A stretch of DNA of 64,000 bases, from NCBI GenBank assembly GCA_016584495.1, contig WAID01000003.1:620001-684000 (forward strand), in the 5' to 3' direction. Positions 11,416 to 24,189 of this stretch are shown piece by piece. Position 1 is the stretch's first letter; each line of letters starts with the position of its first letter. The DNA is from Celoporthe dispersa. Lineage: Eukaryota; Ascomycota; Sordariomycetes; Diaporthales; Cryphonectriaceae. Below the pieces are notes generated by a model. That model did not search any database, was not told where the DNA came from, and was given only the letters and a program-made list of their open reading frames with translations. Made by a program: the position numbers and the translations under genes.

Positions 11416-12476
11416 CTAATCATCTAATGGCAGGATATTTCGTGCACCCTCTTTGACTTGCCCTGCGGAAATCAGTATGTGTTCTACTGCAGGATGTTGT
11501 GACTACTTACCTTCGAGGTAGTTCCTGACTTGGTCATAGTTTTTACAGACTGACAGGCCGTCAGATCTCTATAAGCTGAACTGTGAGGACAATCGGTCTT
11601 ACCGTGCAGGCCGTTGAAGGCATTCTCGAGGTTGACCTGGCCAGGCTGTCCATTTTCTCCACGGGGCTCTAATGCCAGATCTCCTGCACACATTGCAGCT
11701 TGGCGCATGTAGTCGACGCAGTGAAGAAAATGTGCCTCGTAGTCATTTGGCTCCGGCAGATTTGGCGAACCCGTCAATACCGCGGAGAAAATCTTGCCCA
11801 TAATGTACTGGCAAATAGTAAGACCCTCTGTCTCTGGCAAGATTTTTATGACACAGAGCTTTCAGGAGGCAGGGTCAGGCTTACCACACAGTGCAACTGA
11901 TGCGTGACAGAGGTCGAGTTATAAATGAGCGCATCTGGACCGACGAAACCTGCTCCAGCTGCTCCGCCTCAGCTTTGCAAACCCCGGCGTGCTGTGCCAG
12001 ACGGAGTAATTAATCACACCAACTGACCTGGATAGAGCGTCTCCCACTTTGCCTGAATCTTTGGTTCGAGAAATTCAGACGCGTTCAGAGGCGTGAACTC
12101 GGGATCGGCATTCCACTTGACAACCTCAGTTGCGACTGCGTCACGTTAATTCACGCTCTTTATGGAGGATCTTGCCACTACTGGTGACGAACAGGTTGGA
12201 CCTTGCTGGGCGAAGTCTCCTCCGACTTGAATAGAGTTGTTTTCTGTGACGACCTGCGGTCGCATCCCATATAATGAGCTGTAAAAGAATGATCACGCCG
12301 AGCATGATGGTGGTTATGATCCACCAGTAGTCTCTCAAGATCGAGAGAGGTCCGTCGCGAGACCTGGGTCCTCGGCGAACCGGCCAGTCCTTTCCCGAGG
12401 CGTCGACATCAGAGCTGGCCAGCAACTCCTCTTGGTCCTCGCTTGGCGAGTCGGCGTAAACTCGGTTGGCAAACAT
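11416..12476 (-). CDS. UstYa/DUF3328 family oxidase
   Basis: UstYa-family proteins are fungal membrane-anchored oxidases used in cyclisation or oxidation steps of ribosomal-peptide and other natural-product pathways. The N-terminal cytosolic stretch is followed by one membrane helix (DYWWIITTIMLGVIILLQLII, about residues 48-68). The luminal part reads VGGDFAQQGPT, VVKWNADPEFTPLNASEF, WETLYPGFVGPD, then both family HxxHC motifs, HQLHC and HFLHC (the latter as HFLHCVDYMRQAAMC), and a C-terminal VCKNYDQVRNYLEG. These depend on introns with clear borders: GTAAGC at 11884 after HQLHCV, and GTAAGA..GTCAG before VCKNYD. Translation ends PLDD at TAG 11416. A one-base insertion seems present between the membrane helix and VGGDF (about 12240-12265), so the frame is broken as given. 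Neighbours suggest a biosynthetic role, but no precursor peptide was found. Confidence 0.8.
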
Positions 12477-13973
12477 TTCTCTGTCATGAGATTAACAATT
12501 GACGCAAACGAATAAGCCCAGATGCAAATTAGGGAGTTTTATTGAAGAGGAGGAGGAGGAGGGTTGCGGTGTTCACTTCTGAAACAACACTGTTTTGAGT
12601 GCTCAGAATTCGAAACTCGCTACACCTGAACGTCTGCCCACAGAATCTTAGAAACGTCAGAGCTTATCATCAACACCGGCGTCTCAGATGTTCAACTGAT
12701 TTGTCATGCACCACATTCCAGAATATCATTGCCCAAGACTTTTTAACATTCTTTTGACCTGACTAGGGGCCCCTCTACCTTGAAAGCACTCCCGACCCTC
12801 CCCCACCCCCCGGGGAAAAAAAAACAATTTGCTTGATGTTGACTTGATAATGGGCAGTCCTCTGGCAGTCTGTTTCGAAACACTGGTAGTGAGTGCCCAT
12901 CGAGGTGAGAAATTCAGGAAGCTCACCAAATAATTCGAAAACTCTGAACATCCCAAAGCGGTAATTATTTGTTAAAAGGGAGCGTCTTTGTAAAATTGTA
13001 ACATCATATAAGTAAGATATAATTGTAGCAGCAGCCACAGGGGGTCCCATTTACTGTGGGGCCCTGGGCCTTTGGCTGGAAACAAGTCTGTGGAAGAAGT
13101 GGCCCGATTTGGTTTCGTATTGGCAGGCTTCCTCAAAGTGAAGCTATATCCATTGAATGGGCCACAGCCATTTCATAGCCTCTCCTTTCTTCCTGCTGTT
13201 CTGTTTTGAAACGACTCTACGAGATGGCACAACGCTCTGTAAAGCTGCTTCTTAGTCAGCGGACATTAAATCGGGTGAAGCGGTCACCGAATCCATCTAT
13301 CCGACCATATAGACATACTAGGGTGTCAGCTCATTGACCAACTTGAGATCAATGTGTATCTTGGACTGTAGCCTAACTCCACAAGAAGATTGGCTTAAAC
13401 AAGTGGTGATTGCATAGGTGGGAAACAAATTATAAGCGGCTCTCCGTCGGGCTCCTCGATCTTTGCGGGTGGATCAGACGAGCCGCCGCGCATGTACCTG
13501 AAATTGGTCTGTTACTATATAAGCTTTGGTGGCCATGCGGATCGGGTCGCAGCAAACTTCCGAAGCCGTGAAGATCATCACCTTGTTTTCCTGGCTTACG
13601 CATCCCTTCTCAATAGAGGGTTGCCATGATCAGCCTAGCACGGCGACTCGACTGAACATGCCAATTATGCTTTCCGACCTGTGGATAATTCCGCAGCTGG
13701 GTCCGGGGAGAGCAGAAAGTGACGAAATCCACAGCGTGGTCCCAGCCTCACGAAGATGCCATTGCTCCACCTGCATACTGATCTTTTACCAAATAAATGG
13801 GATATATATTGAGTCCTACTAATCGTGAGAACTAGATTCGACCTGGGTATCTCGCAACGTCGAGCTGATTCAACCGAACGAGCACTGATCAAATCTCGCA
13901 GCTCGCACTGATTACTTCGTCGTTTTGACGAACCAGCACTCACAACGAGAACAATAACATAAAAGACCCAACA
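12477..13973. other. Divergent intergenic region
   Basis: About 1.5 kb between the UstYa-like gene (-) and the FAD monooxygenase (+). No gene recognised. A GGA-repeat tract lies at 12549-12561 and a C/A-rich low-complexity run at 12800-12830. It should contain both promoters, and a shared regulatory region is possible. Confidence 0.4.
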
Positions 13974-15783
13974 ATGTCTTCTGCAGACTTCGTCCGATCT
14001 CCACCGACGGGGATCTCCATCCTCATCGTGGGCGGCGGCATAGCTGGTCTCACGCTCGCCATCGAGGCGCACCGTCAAGGGCACACCGTGCTGCCAGTGC
14101 TCGAGCGCTACTCCCAATTCGACGAGATCGGTGATGTGGTGGCCATCACGAAGACTGCGCAGCGCTGCTGGGTCAACTGGCCGGGTTTCCTGGATCGCGT
14201 CAATGATCGCGCCTCGATAGGAGGGCTGCTGACGTATCACAAGTACGACGGCACGGTGCTCGCAAAGATGAGAAGCGAGGTGAGCCACGACGGCCTCTCA
14301 GAGATGGGAACGTGGCGGGCCAAGCTGCATGCAGAACTGCACGCGTATGCCACCGAGGTCGGCGTTGAAGTGGAGTTTGACAGGAGGGCTGTGCGGTATT
14401 TCGAGGACGAGAGGTGTGGTTATGTCGAGACGCAGAATGGACAAATCTACTCGGCAGATGTTGTCGTGGCGGCTGATGGTATTGGCACCAAGTCCCTGAA
14501 CGTTCTGGTGAGGTTCCCTGCCCAGAAAATAAAAGCATGCTGTAACCACGCAGCTGTGTTCTGAATCCCGTGCTGACCTTGTTGCCAGCCTACCAAGTCA
14601 GAGACTCCAGTGCCGAGTGGTTATGCTATCTATCGGGCAGCATTCCCGCTAGGTAATTACAACATATTCTTCTTATTGGCTACACTTATGATTCGTATCA
14701 GACTGGGCGGTGGAAGCTGACCGTGACTTACTTAAATAGAGGCCGCTCTCCGAGATCCTGACATCAAGTCGTTTTGGGGCGACTTGGGAGATGGATCGCA
14801 GCTCTGGATTGCACAGGATAAGCACGTGGTCACCACGAAGGATGCTGCAAGAAATACTGTGAGTAATCTGACTACTACTGGATCAAGCTATCACACTTTG
14901 CTGACGATTTTGATATGACCACTGTATGATTTAGATCTCATATATGATGACCCACAGGGAGACAGATGGTACTGCTGAGGAGGCCTGGTCGGCGACATGC
15001 AAGGCCAGTAACGCTCTCCCTTTCTTTTCTGTGGAGGAAGGGTGGCATCCTGCTGTCTCTGCCCTCGTACGCGCCACACCCAACGATCGGTGCATCAACT
15101 GGAAGCTTGTGTGGCGGAGTCCTCACCGGGACTGGACGTCCACCAAAGGACATATACAGCTGATTGGAGACGCCGCTCACCCTTTCATGCCAACGTCTGG
15201 GAGCGGTGCCGTGATGGCGATCGAGGACGCTTATTCTCTCTCGACCTGCCTGTCGCTGGCAGGCCAAGACAACATCCCACTCGCCCTGAGGGCTCATACT
15301 GAGATGAGGTGTGCATCATCCCTAAGGGTCCAATGGACGTACCAGCCATTCTCCTGACAATTTGACACCTGCAGATTCGAGCGCGTATCCCAGGCCCAGC
15401 GACTCGGCATCGAGAACCGGGAGTTCTACCACCAACCGGACTGGGAAGCCTTCAAGAGAGATCCTGCTCACATGGCAGTCATGGTGTAAGACTCGTCTCT
15501 TCTTGTTGATAGACTGTCTTTTATTTTTGTGATGTGTGACAACGACGCTGATGACCACGACCCCAGTCCGAACTGGATCACTTCCCATGATGTCCACAAA
15601 TACATCCAAGACAACTTCAACAAGGCGGCTGATGCGGTCCGCAACGGGACGCCTTTCAAAAACACCAACGGTCCGCCGGGGGTCGAGTACCAGGACTGGA
15701 CGGTCAAGGATCTTACCCACGAGGCTTTTGAGCTCCGGAAGCAGGGAAAGGTCCTGAAATCGGTCACTCGTGTGTTGATATAG
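13974..15783 (+). CDS. FAD-dependent monooxygenase (salicylate hydroxylase-like)
   Basis: Flavoprotein hydroxylase of the class A (PHBH/salicylate hydroxylase) type, inserting one oxygen using FAD and NAD(P)H. Six exons give 472 residues: 13974-14507, 14589-14652, 14740-14858, 14935-15308, 15375-15485, 15567-15783. Every junction is GT-AG and the reading phase closes exactly. The N-terminus has the Rossmann FAD motif GGGIAGLTLAIEA (about residues 17-29). A central ADVVVAADGIGTKS is the second nucleotide-binding (DG) motif. LIGDAAHPFMPTSGSGA (about 15160-15215) is the GD motif contacting FAD ribose. No membrane segment. It sits between the UstYa-like gene and the NRPS-like reductase and may tailor the same product; this is inferred from proximity only. 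Substrate unknown. Confidence 0.88.
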
Positions 15784-18179
15784 AGATTTAACGCACTTAT
15801 TGTGAGAAAAAGAGATTTCGTAGCTACTCTTTCAACTTAGGGTTGAACATGCGTACAAATGCGTCTCGTCAACAACAAACTCGGCACATTCCCGGATCGC
15901 TGTTCGACACCCGTTCATCTCCCCGTCCCTGCTGCAGGCATCTGCAAATCCATCATCGTCTTATCACAGCTCATAACTTCGTCCTTCTTGTCCTGTATTT
16001 GCTGGCCACGAGCAGCCTTGGCTTTGGCTATCCCCTTCCTGGGCGACTTCGGTTTCTAAGACGTTCACTAGCTTGAATTTATACAAGCCCACTTGCAGTT
16101 ATTCTACCAACCAACTCACTTTTACTCCGTATATTACATAGTGTTTTGATGCACGTGCTGCTAAGTTTCAATATGAGACACATTATTATGCAATACTCAG
16201 TATGATACTTTTATATCGGCAACGCTAATCAGTCTCGCAGCAGCCGTAGTACCTTTCTGCACGATCTACTCCGACCGCCCAAGCGTGGATTGCTAGCCTT
16301 TACAGATATCTGAAGTCAGTAGTTATGCTGGGAAAACGAATCTGATGGCCTATCTTTGTGCTGGGAGGAGGGAGGGTGGTGGACGACCAAGGCTTGTAGG
16401 CAGCGTGCCGTGCAACTATGACGATTCCTTGAAGATATCCAGTGCACAGAGGTCGAAGGCGCTGCGGCACACCCTTGAGCAGACTAACCTCAGACTGTAT
16501 GAGTTTGCCTCCCCTAATCTCAATATGTGATTAGGCTTACATCTCACTTACAACAGTTCGACGATTACGATTCAGCTACTAGTCTCAACATGCATGTTTG
16601 TGGATCGCTTTGGATAACGTTGATAACATCGTTTCTCTTGCATGCAAGCATTACACAATGTTTGAAAACATGATCCCTACGAAGATTATCGGATCATGTC
16701 CCTAACCGACCTTCATTGCCGTCTCCTCTAGGAGCTGGCGGCGGTGTGCTTTTAAGACTCCATCGTGGTCGGGGCATTGGGTCGTGAGGGCCGGGGTTAT
16801 TTCCGTTGAGCCAGAGTGGATGTGCTCTCGCGCTTTCGCGTCTTCGTCTTCTTCCTGAAGAGACGAGCAAACTTTCCCCACCTGCGCGTGGGGACCGTTG
16901 AGAGAATATTCCCTGATTATTCCCTTGGAATATCCGTGCCCTCAGTATTTCCTTCATGGTCGGTACTGTACCATGGTAGTCAAGACACAAGGCACAAGGT
17001 GTGGCGCTGCGGGTCCAGCACGGCATTCAGAAAGACCCATGAACCATGTGAGGCCCACAGTGAATACAGTGAATACATGCTCTCTGCCGTCGTATTATCG
17101 TATTTGGTGGGAGATCCGCGAGGCAAAAAAAAAAAAAAAAAAAAAAAACCATCCACCGGAGATCCCGCGACGCAGGCGAGTCGAGAAAAGTTCCGCCATT
17201 GTTGAGAGGTACACGAAGAAGCAGACATGCAGACAGATAGACGGACCGAGGCCAGGTGGATCAGTAATACTATGGTACCATAGTAAGATACATCAGCGCA
17301 ACACCCCTCCCCTCCCCCCCAAAAAAAAGCCTACCAGCGCATGGTGACATCAGAGGAGGATTAACAAGCTTCTAGATCTTGCCCTAAGGGCCGAAGCGCC
17401 AGCCCTTCCGCCGTGGAGCCTCCTCTTCCGCTATCCGGGCAGCCTTTCCTTCCCAGGGCAGACCTGGAATCTCGGACGAGGGTGTTCTCTGCTTGTTGAT
17501 TTGGAAGACAGTATCTTCTCGGCGCCGTCTGTCAACACGCGAAGCGTGCATGTCATCCACAGGACCACCTGACAGCATGGCTGACCCGCCCGCATCCCGT
17601 ATGGCCATACAACGCCGAGCCGAGGAGCGAACACTACACTGCATGATCAAGAGCCCCTCCCTCCCGCCCTTTTGATATCGTGTACTTTGGGTGATATCCG
17701 GCCTTAGCGCGTGTACCTGAGGGCTACAAACTTTTCATGGCATGTACAGTACATAACAGTATTAGTATACAAAATTTGTGCGGAAAAGTGAACTTCCGAG
17801 GCAGAACATACCGTATTGCCCTATAGAGTATTCCAACATCCACCACAAGGGCATCATCGTCGTCATGATTAGAATTCCACATAAAAAATTGGGTCATTAC
17901 TGGAGGACAGCGGACAGTACGTATCGCGATTCCGATATGGACGAAAATGCCAAAGCAAATTCAACAGGTATAATAAGGGGGTGGGCCCAGGGGCTCAGGA
18001 CGGTCGTCGACTCCTGATCAGTCCTCGAAACAAGGCAAAAACACCAGCAAGTCTTCCTGAACAGTCACTGCACAGATAACTTGGAAATCAATAAAAAAAA
18101 ATAACAATTCGAGCCTCGAGCACAACAAGAACTCAACCTAGAAACAAAAAGGAAAGAAGAAGAAAGAAAAAAAAAAGAC
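15784..18179. other. Long AT-rich intergenic region with palindromes
   Basis: About 2.4 kb without a supported gene. It contains a 24-base poly-A run near 17126-17148, a C-then-A low-complexity run at 17310-17330, and an 18-bp perfect palindrome TACTATGGTACCATAGTA at 17268-17285. A related palindrome TACCATGGTA lies at 16969-16978. The approximately 300 bp between these two could be a relic of a small element. The right end is the promoter of the NRPS-like gene, with an A/G-rich leader at 18130-18179. Confidence 0.4.
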
Positions 18180-21100
18180 ATGGGATCTGTCGGCAACTGG
18201 GACGATACCCCCTATGGCAGACGCCTGCTGCCCACCCTCGTCGATCAGATCGCAGCACAGGATCCTACCCGAGAATGCCTCTCGATCCCTCGGTCATCGG
18301 AGCCCTCGGACGGCTGGAAGGTGGTCGACTGGAAGTCGATGGCCAACGCGGTCAACCGCTGCGCCCACAGGATGGTCGAGCTCTTTGGCAGGCCTGAGGA
18401 GGACAGCTTTCCGACCATCGCCTACATTGGTCCCAACGATGTGCGCTACGTCGTCACGATGATCGCTGCCGTCAAAGCAGGATACAAGGTGAGAGAAAGC
18501 AGTCCTTTCATTACACGTCACGTTAGATCAAGACAGAAGAATGGAGAAGAAGGAGAAGCAAAAAGAAGGAAAGAAAACAAGAGGCTAACCCATCGGCCAG
18601 GCACTGTTCATCTCTCCCCGAAACACCAAAGAGGGTCAGCTCAACCTCTTCAAGAGCACCGACTGCAACATGATTGCGTTTGCCGGCTCCTCCAGGGCAC
18701 TCGTCGAGCCCCTGCTCCGTGAGCGTGAGATGCAGGCGGTCGAGGTCAGCCCTCTCGAGGCCTGGTTCCCGGAGGAGGAGGTGCCCTGCTTCCCCTACCA
18801 CAAGAGGTTCAGCCAGGCCGAGTGGGACCCCCTCGTCGTCCTCCACACCAGCGGCAGCACGGGGCTACCCAAGCCCATCATCGTGAGGCAGGGCATGCAG
18901 GCCTTCTGCGATGCGCTGCCGACGCTTCCCGTGTGGAAGGGCCAGAGGCCCGAGATTCTGGTCTGGGCCCAGGAGACCAAGAGGATGTTCACGCCCATGC
19001 CCCTGTTCCACATGGCCGGCGTCCTCATGGTGGTCACGATGGTGTTCTACAACAGGAAGCCCATGGCCCTGGGCATCAGCGACCGCCCTACAAGCGCGGA
19101 CCTCGTGATGGAGTGTCTGGCGCGCGTCGGGGCTAACTCGGCCATGCTGGCGCCTGCGACCCTCGAGGACCTAAGCCAGACCGAGGAGGGCCTCAGGGCG
19201 GTCGCCAGGCTGGACTCGGTGGCATGTGCAGGAGGCAACCTCGCGCGGGAGTCCGGAAACCGCCTGGTCAGGCACGGTGCCGTGCTGCGCAACGTGATCG
19301 GGGCCACCGAGTTTGCGCCCTTCCCGACCTATACCAAGCCCGACCCATCCCTCTGGCAGTACTTTCACTACAACCAGGATGTCATGGGCTGCGAGTTCCG
19401 CAGGCACGGTGAGGGAGAGGACGATGGCACGCGCGAGCTCGTGATCGTGAGAAAGAAGGAGAACAAGAACCACCCGGGCCACCAGGGCATCTTCTACACG
19501 TTCCCGGAGCTGGACGAGTGGAGCACAAAGGACCTGTACCGCCCTCACCCGACGCTGGCTGATCACTGGATCTACCACGGGCGCGCGGACAACATCATCG
19601 TCTTCAGCAACGGCGAGAAGCTCAACCCTGTCACCATCGAGGAGATCATCAGCGACCACCCGCTCGTCAGGGCCGCGATGGTGGTCGGCGAGCAACAGTT
19701 CCAGGCAGGTCTCATCATCGAGCCGCAGGCTCACCCGCAGTCAGAGGAGGAGAGGCGGGCCTTCCTAAACGGCGTGTGGCCCCTGGTAGAGCAGGCCAAC
19801 GAGGAGACGGTCCAGCACGGCCGCATAGCTCGCGACCTAGTGATGCTGTCCAGCCCGGACAAGCCTTTCCCTCGCGCCGGCAAGGGCACCGTCCAGCGGG
19901 CGGCGACGGTCCGGCTGTACGAGGAGGAGATCAAGAGGCTATACGAGGACCAAGACCACCACCACGGATCGCGGCAGGGCGCGGCATCCTCGCTCGACGT
20001 CGCATCGGAAGACGCCCTGACCATGTCGATTGTCGAGATGCTCCGAGAGTCTCTCCCGGCCGACAAGCTGGAGGCCGACGTCGACTTCTTCGCCGCCGGG
20101 ATCGACTCGCTGGGTGTCATGAGCGCCGCCAAGCTCCTCCGCTCCGGCCTCAGGGCCGCTGGACACGAGACGAGCCCAGAGATCCTGGCCCCCCGAACCA
20201 TATACACGAACTCGACGCCTCGTCGCCTGGCAGCGTACATCCTCAAGACGGTCATCCACGGCCGCCAGGACGTCAGCCAGGGCGAGGACGAGCAGCAGCA
20301 GGAGGCGATGCGGGCCATCCACAAGAAATACACCCGGGACCTGACCATCGCCAGGCCAGGCCGCCCAGACCCGCGCAACGAGGACCAGGTCGTCCTCCTG
20401 ACCGGCTCGACCGGCATGCTGGGCTCGTACCTCCTCGACCTGCTGGGCCGCAACCCTCGCGTGGCTAGGATCATCTGCCTCAACCGTGCGGCGGACGGCG
20501 GGCGGGCGCAGCAGGTCAGGGCCCTTGCAGACCGCGGCCTGGACGTCGGCATCCTCGACACCAAGGCCGAGTTCCTGCACGCTGACCTGTCCAGGCCGGA
20601 CCTGGGCCTGGGCGAGGAGACGTACACGCGCCTGCAGGCCGAGACGGACCGCGTGATCCACAACGCCTGGCCCGTCAACTTCAACATCCCCGTCGAGTCC
20701 TTCGAGCCGTTCCTGGCGGGCGTGCGGTACATCGGCGACCTCGCCGCCACGGCCACCAGGCGCGTAGCTGTCACGTTCATCTCGTCCATCGCCGCGGCGG
20801 AGCGCTGGAACCCCGCGCGGGACGGCGCAGACAAGGTTCCTGAGAGGCGTCTGGAGGACATGCGCCTGCCGTCAGGTGGCTACGGCCGCAGCAAGATGGT
20901 GGGCAGCCTGATCATCGAGGACGCGGCGGCCAAGGAGGCGGGCGACTTTCCTTTTGCTGTGGTGCGTGTCGGGCAGGTCGCCGGGCCCGAGGCGCAGGAG
21001 GGCATGTGGAGCCGCCAGGAGTGGCTGCCCAGCATCGTAGCCAGCAGCCTGTACCTGGGCGCGCTGCCGGGTCACCTGGGCTTCATGGACAGGGTCGACT

Positions 21101-21480
21101 GGACGCCCGCCGAGCGCATCGCCAGGCTCGTGCTCGAGGCCGCGGGTGTGTCGCAGGTGGTGGCGCGGGCGGATGAGATCAGCGGGTATTACCACGGCGT
21201 CAACCCGCACGAGGCACGGTGGGCGGACCTGGCCGTGGCTGTTCAGGAGTTCTACGGCCAGGGGCGGATCGCGGAGCTGGTCCCGTTCGGCGAGTGGGTT
21301 GACCGCCTGGAGAAGACGCAGTCAGACGGTGAAGCCAGCGTGGCCCGCAACCCCGGCGTGAAGCTCATCGACTCGTACAGGGGCATGGCCTCGGGGTCTG
21401 CTGGGTCTGTAGTCTATGACATGAAGGAGACGGTGGAGAGATGTCCTGTTGCGAGGGGAGACTGTGGCTGTCACGGCTGA
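18180..21480 (+). CDS. NRPS-like A-T-R enzyme (carboxylic acid reductase-like)
   Basis: Activates a carboxylic acid as an adenylate, loads it on a phosphopantetheine arm, and releases it reductively as aldehyde or alcohol. Two exons, 18180-18488 and 18601-21480 (intron 112 bp), encode 1062 residues with no frame defects. The adenylation domain carries the P-loop LHTSGSTGLPKP at about residue 184, a GATE motif (NVIGATEFAP), a downstream YHGRADN and GKGTVQR. The carrier domain has GIDSLGV with attachment Ser606. The thioester-reductase has TGSTGMLG at 704-711 and an SDR-type Tyr864-x3-Lys868. The C-terminal end is Cys-rich (CPVARGDCGC). No condensation domain is present. The closest architecture is fungal NRPS-like reductases (A-T-R), including aryl-acid reductases. 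The 22 kb left half of the window suggests a small cluster with the UstYa-like and monooxygenase genes. Substrate cannot be told from sequence alone. Confidence 0.93.
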
Positions 21481-21578
21481 CATGATGAAGCACTGGTGCA
21501 GCCAGTGGGGGTTCTAAGCGAGTGGCAATCAGTAGGAAATTAAGTGGTCTCTTTTCAGGATAGAGCAGAAAATCTATT

Positions 21579-23233
21579 TCAGGAGGCTAGACCACAAACT
21601 TCCTCCAGAAACCATGGCCAGTACACATCCTCGGACCACTGCACCAGCCAGCGCAGCCCAGCAACAACCTGCCAGACACCGAGAGCCGAGCGCGTGTGGC
21701 CAAATGGGAAATCGCACCATAGAATTGTCTTCCCAGATCCCGGCACGCGAGTTGTAGCGGCTATGGACCACTCGTGGCCATGCACAATGACAGACGGGAG
21801 GAATGGGAGGGCGGCCAGTCTCCTGTCCACTTCTGCCTGTATCGCCTCGGCCGTGGTGCCCGGATCACTCCTGGTACCCGTCCTCTCTGTGACCGCCCTG
21901 TCTCGAACTAGCCTCGCCAGCAGGCGCCACTGCGCGCTCTGCCAGGTGCCCACCTGTAGCTCTGCCTCGTCATCACCAGACCTGGATCTCTTGGTCTCGA
22001 TGCTGACGCTGATGGGGCCTTTGCTCAGAGGTTCAAAGGCCGTGTGGTTGATCGACATCTCCGGTAGGTTGAGGCGGGCGCGGCTAATGAAGTCGGCGGC
22101 CATGTTATTCACGTGCTGCGGCAATGCACCCTGTTGCGCTTGTTCTCCGACAGGGCCATAAGGTATAGAAGCGATGCTAGAGCCTTCATCCGGGAGAATG
22201 TACATGCAGAAGTCGACAAACTTATTGTCGGCTTGGGGGAGGTATTCCTTGATGATGCGGGCCGTTGTGCTAAGTTGACCACGAGTTGTTAGTCTACATA
22301 TAGTGTCTTTTCAACATGCTTGATAGCACACATACCAAGGCATGAGCTCAACGAGCCGCTTACGATTAGGTCTACCATTTTGGACACCCTCCTTTAGGAG
22401 GGGATAATGCACCGCACAGTTCCAGCCGTGTTCGTCACGCCTCTGTTCTCTGCATTTCCGTGCCTCCTCGCATTGCTCCAACACCCACTCCAGAGAAGGC
22501 GATAAGTACCCGTCCGGGGCACCATAGTTGTGTTCGAAAATGCGCTGTAGGAGGGGGGGGGGTTGGCGAGGCACCAGAAGCTGTTGACTGCGTCTGTTGG
22601 GGGGGGGGGATGGGGGGTTTGGACCATATCAGCAAAGGTTGCCAGTACAGGCATCGCCCGAGAAGGGCAAGCTCAGGCCACCACGCCACACGCGCACGAG
22701 CCGAGATGAACTAACTGACCTTGATAGCCCTAGGAACAACCCCAATGCCACCCGCGATGAGTTCCATAGCCTCAAGCAGCTCAAGCAGCGGCCGAGGCAT
22801 TGCGTTGTTTCGGGTGAAGTCGCGTGTCTCAAGCCCCGCTGGGTATAGGGCCAGCGCAGTCATTTTCTTCCGCGCCGCAGAGGAGACCGACGCATATGAG
22901 GAAGAGGTGGTACCCGAGTGGAGTGAGGACATCGATCGTCGTCGTTGCTGAGCCCGAGGAGTCTCGTCATCTAGAGCGACGGAGTCGAGAGTGATGCTGG
23001 CATCCTCTTCGCCCGTAGCCATCTTCCGCTTCTTGCCATGCCGCCTCGGTGTGGACGGTGGCACGTCTTCGGCACCAGAAGGTGGAGGCGATATTGGGTG
23101 GTGGGCGAGCTGGCCAGCGCTTCAGGGGACAGTCTGCTAATGTTGTCGTCGTCGGCGGCGGCGGCGGCAGCGGTGATGGAATACTCGACGGCCACACAGC
23201 AATGCTGTGGTTGTTGGAGAATGCTGCTGGCAT
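21579..23233 (-). CDS. PD-(D/E)XK nuclease-like domain protein (fungal family)
   Basis: Member of a fungal family annotated as PD-(D/E)XK nuclease-like. Exons are 23233-22720, 22544-22336 and 22269-21579, all GT-AG. After a Pro/Ser-rich N-terminus (HSIAVWPSSIP, then RRHGKKRK, a likely nuclear signal) comes IGVVP. Next are LEWVLEQCEEARKCREQRRDEHGWN, VHYPLLKEG and CTTARIIKEYLP, with the last joined across the 22335-22270 intron. Further on are VDFCMYILP, SINHTAFEPLSKGPISVSIETKR (E-x-K active-site-like motif), ELQVGTWQSAQWRLL, and an ILWCDFPFGHTRSALGVWQVVAGL C-terminal block. All are family hallmarks. One extra base in about 23080-23170 separates the N-terminal frame from the rest; correction gives 470 residues. 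Intron 1 contains two poly-G runs. Nuclease activity is predicted from the fold only. It is divergent from the RdRP gene. Confidence 0.82.
22552..22618. repeat. Poly-G tracts inside an intron
   Basis: Two G homopolymer runs (about 10 and 9 G) within the first intron of the PD-(D/E)XK-like gene. On the coding strand they form a C-rich polypyrimidine tract next to the acceptor CTACAG. They are also likely places for base-calling error. Confidence 0.5.
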
Positions 23234-24189
23234 TGGCACAGGCTAAAGCGATGCTACTTCTCGAGGTCCGGATCTCGTCTCTACCATCAGTCGTCTCAGG
23301 ATGTCTTTTATTCGTTTCGCTCTGAACTAGCCAGTGGGAGGAGGGACGAGCCCGGGCGCTGTTGCCAGGCCAACTCACTTACCTTCGCCAAGAGCCTGCT
23401 GACTAAGGTAGCCTGTACCGCTAACCAGGGGCCAGAAGGCACCGTCTTGTATCAAGTACTTTTTGCATGCGCCTCGACTTGGAGGCAGCTTGTGACAGCA
23501 GGGCGGTTGTGGAAATCAACTTTACTCTATTCCCCTTACCCACCTTGGTTCTAAATGGTTCGTGTCGCATTGTCCCGTCTTTCCAGCTCTGCTCTGCCGC
23601 TCTTGCATCGTACCATCGCCAAACACCGATCGTCGAGGCTGTTACCTCGACGCAATGCCCAAGTATACTTGCAAGGGCTTCTAAAGCAGCAGTCAAGTTT
23701 AAATCTCAAGATGGCTACATAATCAGAAGTCACCGTCCTCTTTATTTGCCAGATTTAATCTCAACACTGATCTCATTAATACTGCGCTCACTCGGTTCTC
23801 GGTTTTAGCCAAAGATGCCCTGGTCCTGCATGTAGAATTTACTTGCTGACGTGCAACATTGACGTCTCTCTCTGCACGGATGAATACATAAAATGTGCTG
23901 TCATGTTTGATTATTTCTTCCATGATAGTTTTTGAAGCATATCATATCGTTGTAAGAAGCCCTCTGATAACCCAGGCTGGTTGACAAGAAATGTTTGCGT
24001 TTCGAAGGGATGGCCACGCTACCGCGGATAGCGAAACAGCGCTCGTTGCGACGCTACTGCAGAGTTGCAATGATAAACTCGGTGACTCGAGTAGCACCTT
24101 CCGGCCGCCTCACTGGAACGATGTAAACCACCACCACAAACCGCAACAACAACATCCCGTCACATCTGCCTCGTCCATGTGTTTTCAGC
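23234..24189. other. Divergent promoter region
   Basis: About 950 bp between the PD-(D/E)XK-like gene (-) and the RdRP gene (+), so it should contain both promoters. Several short open frames occur, none recognisable. Confidence 0.4.
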
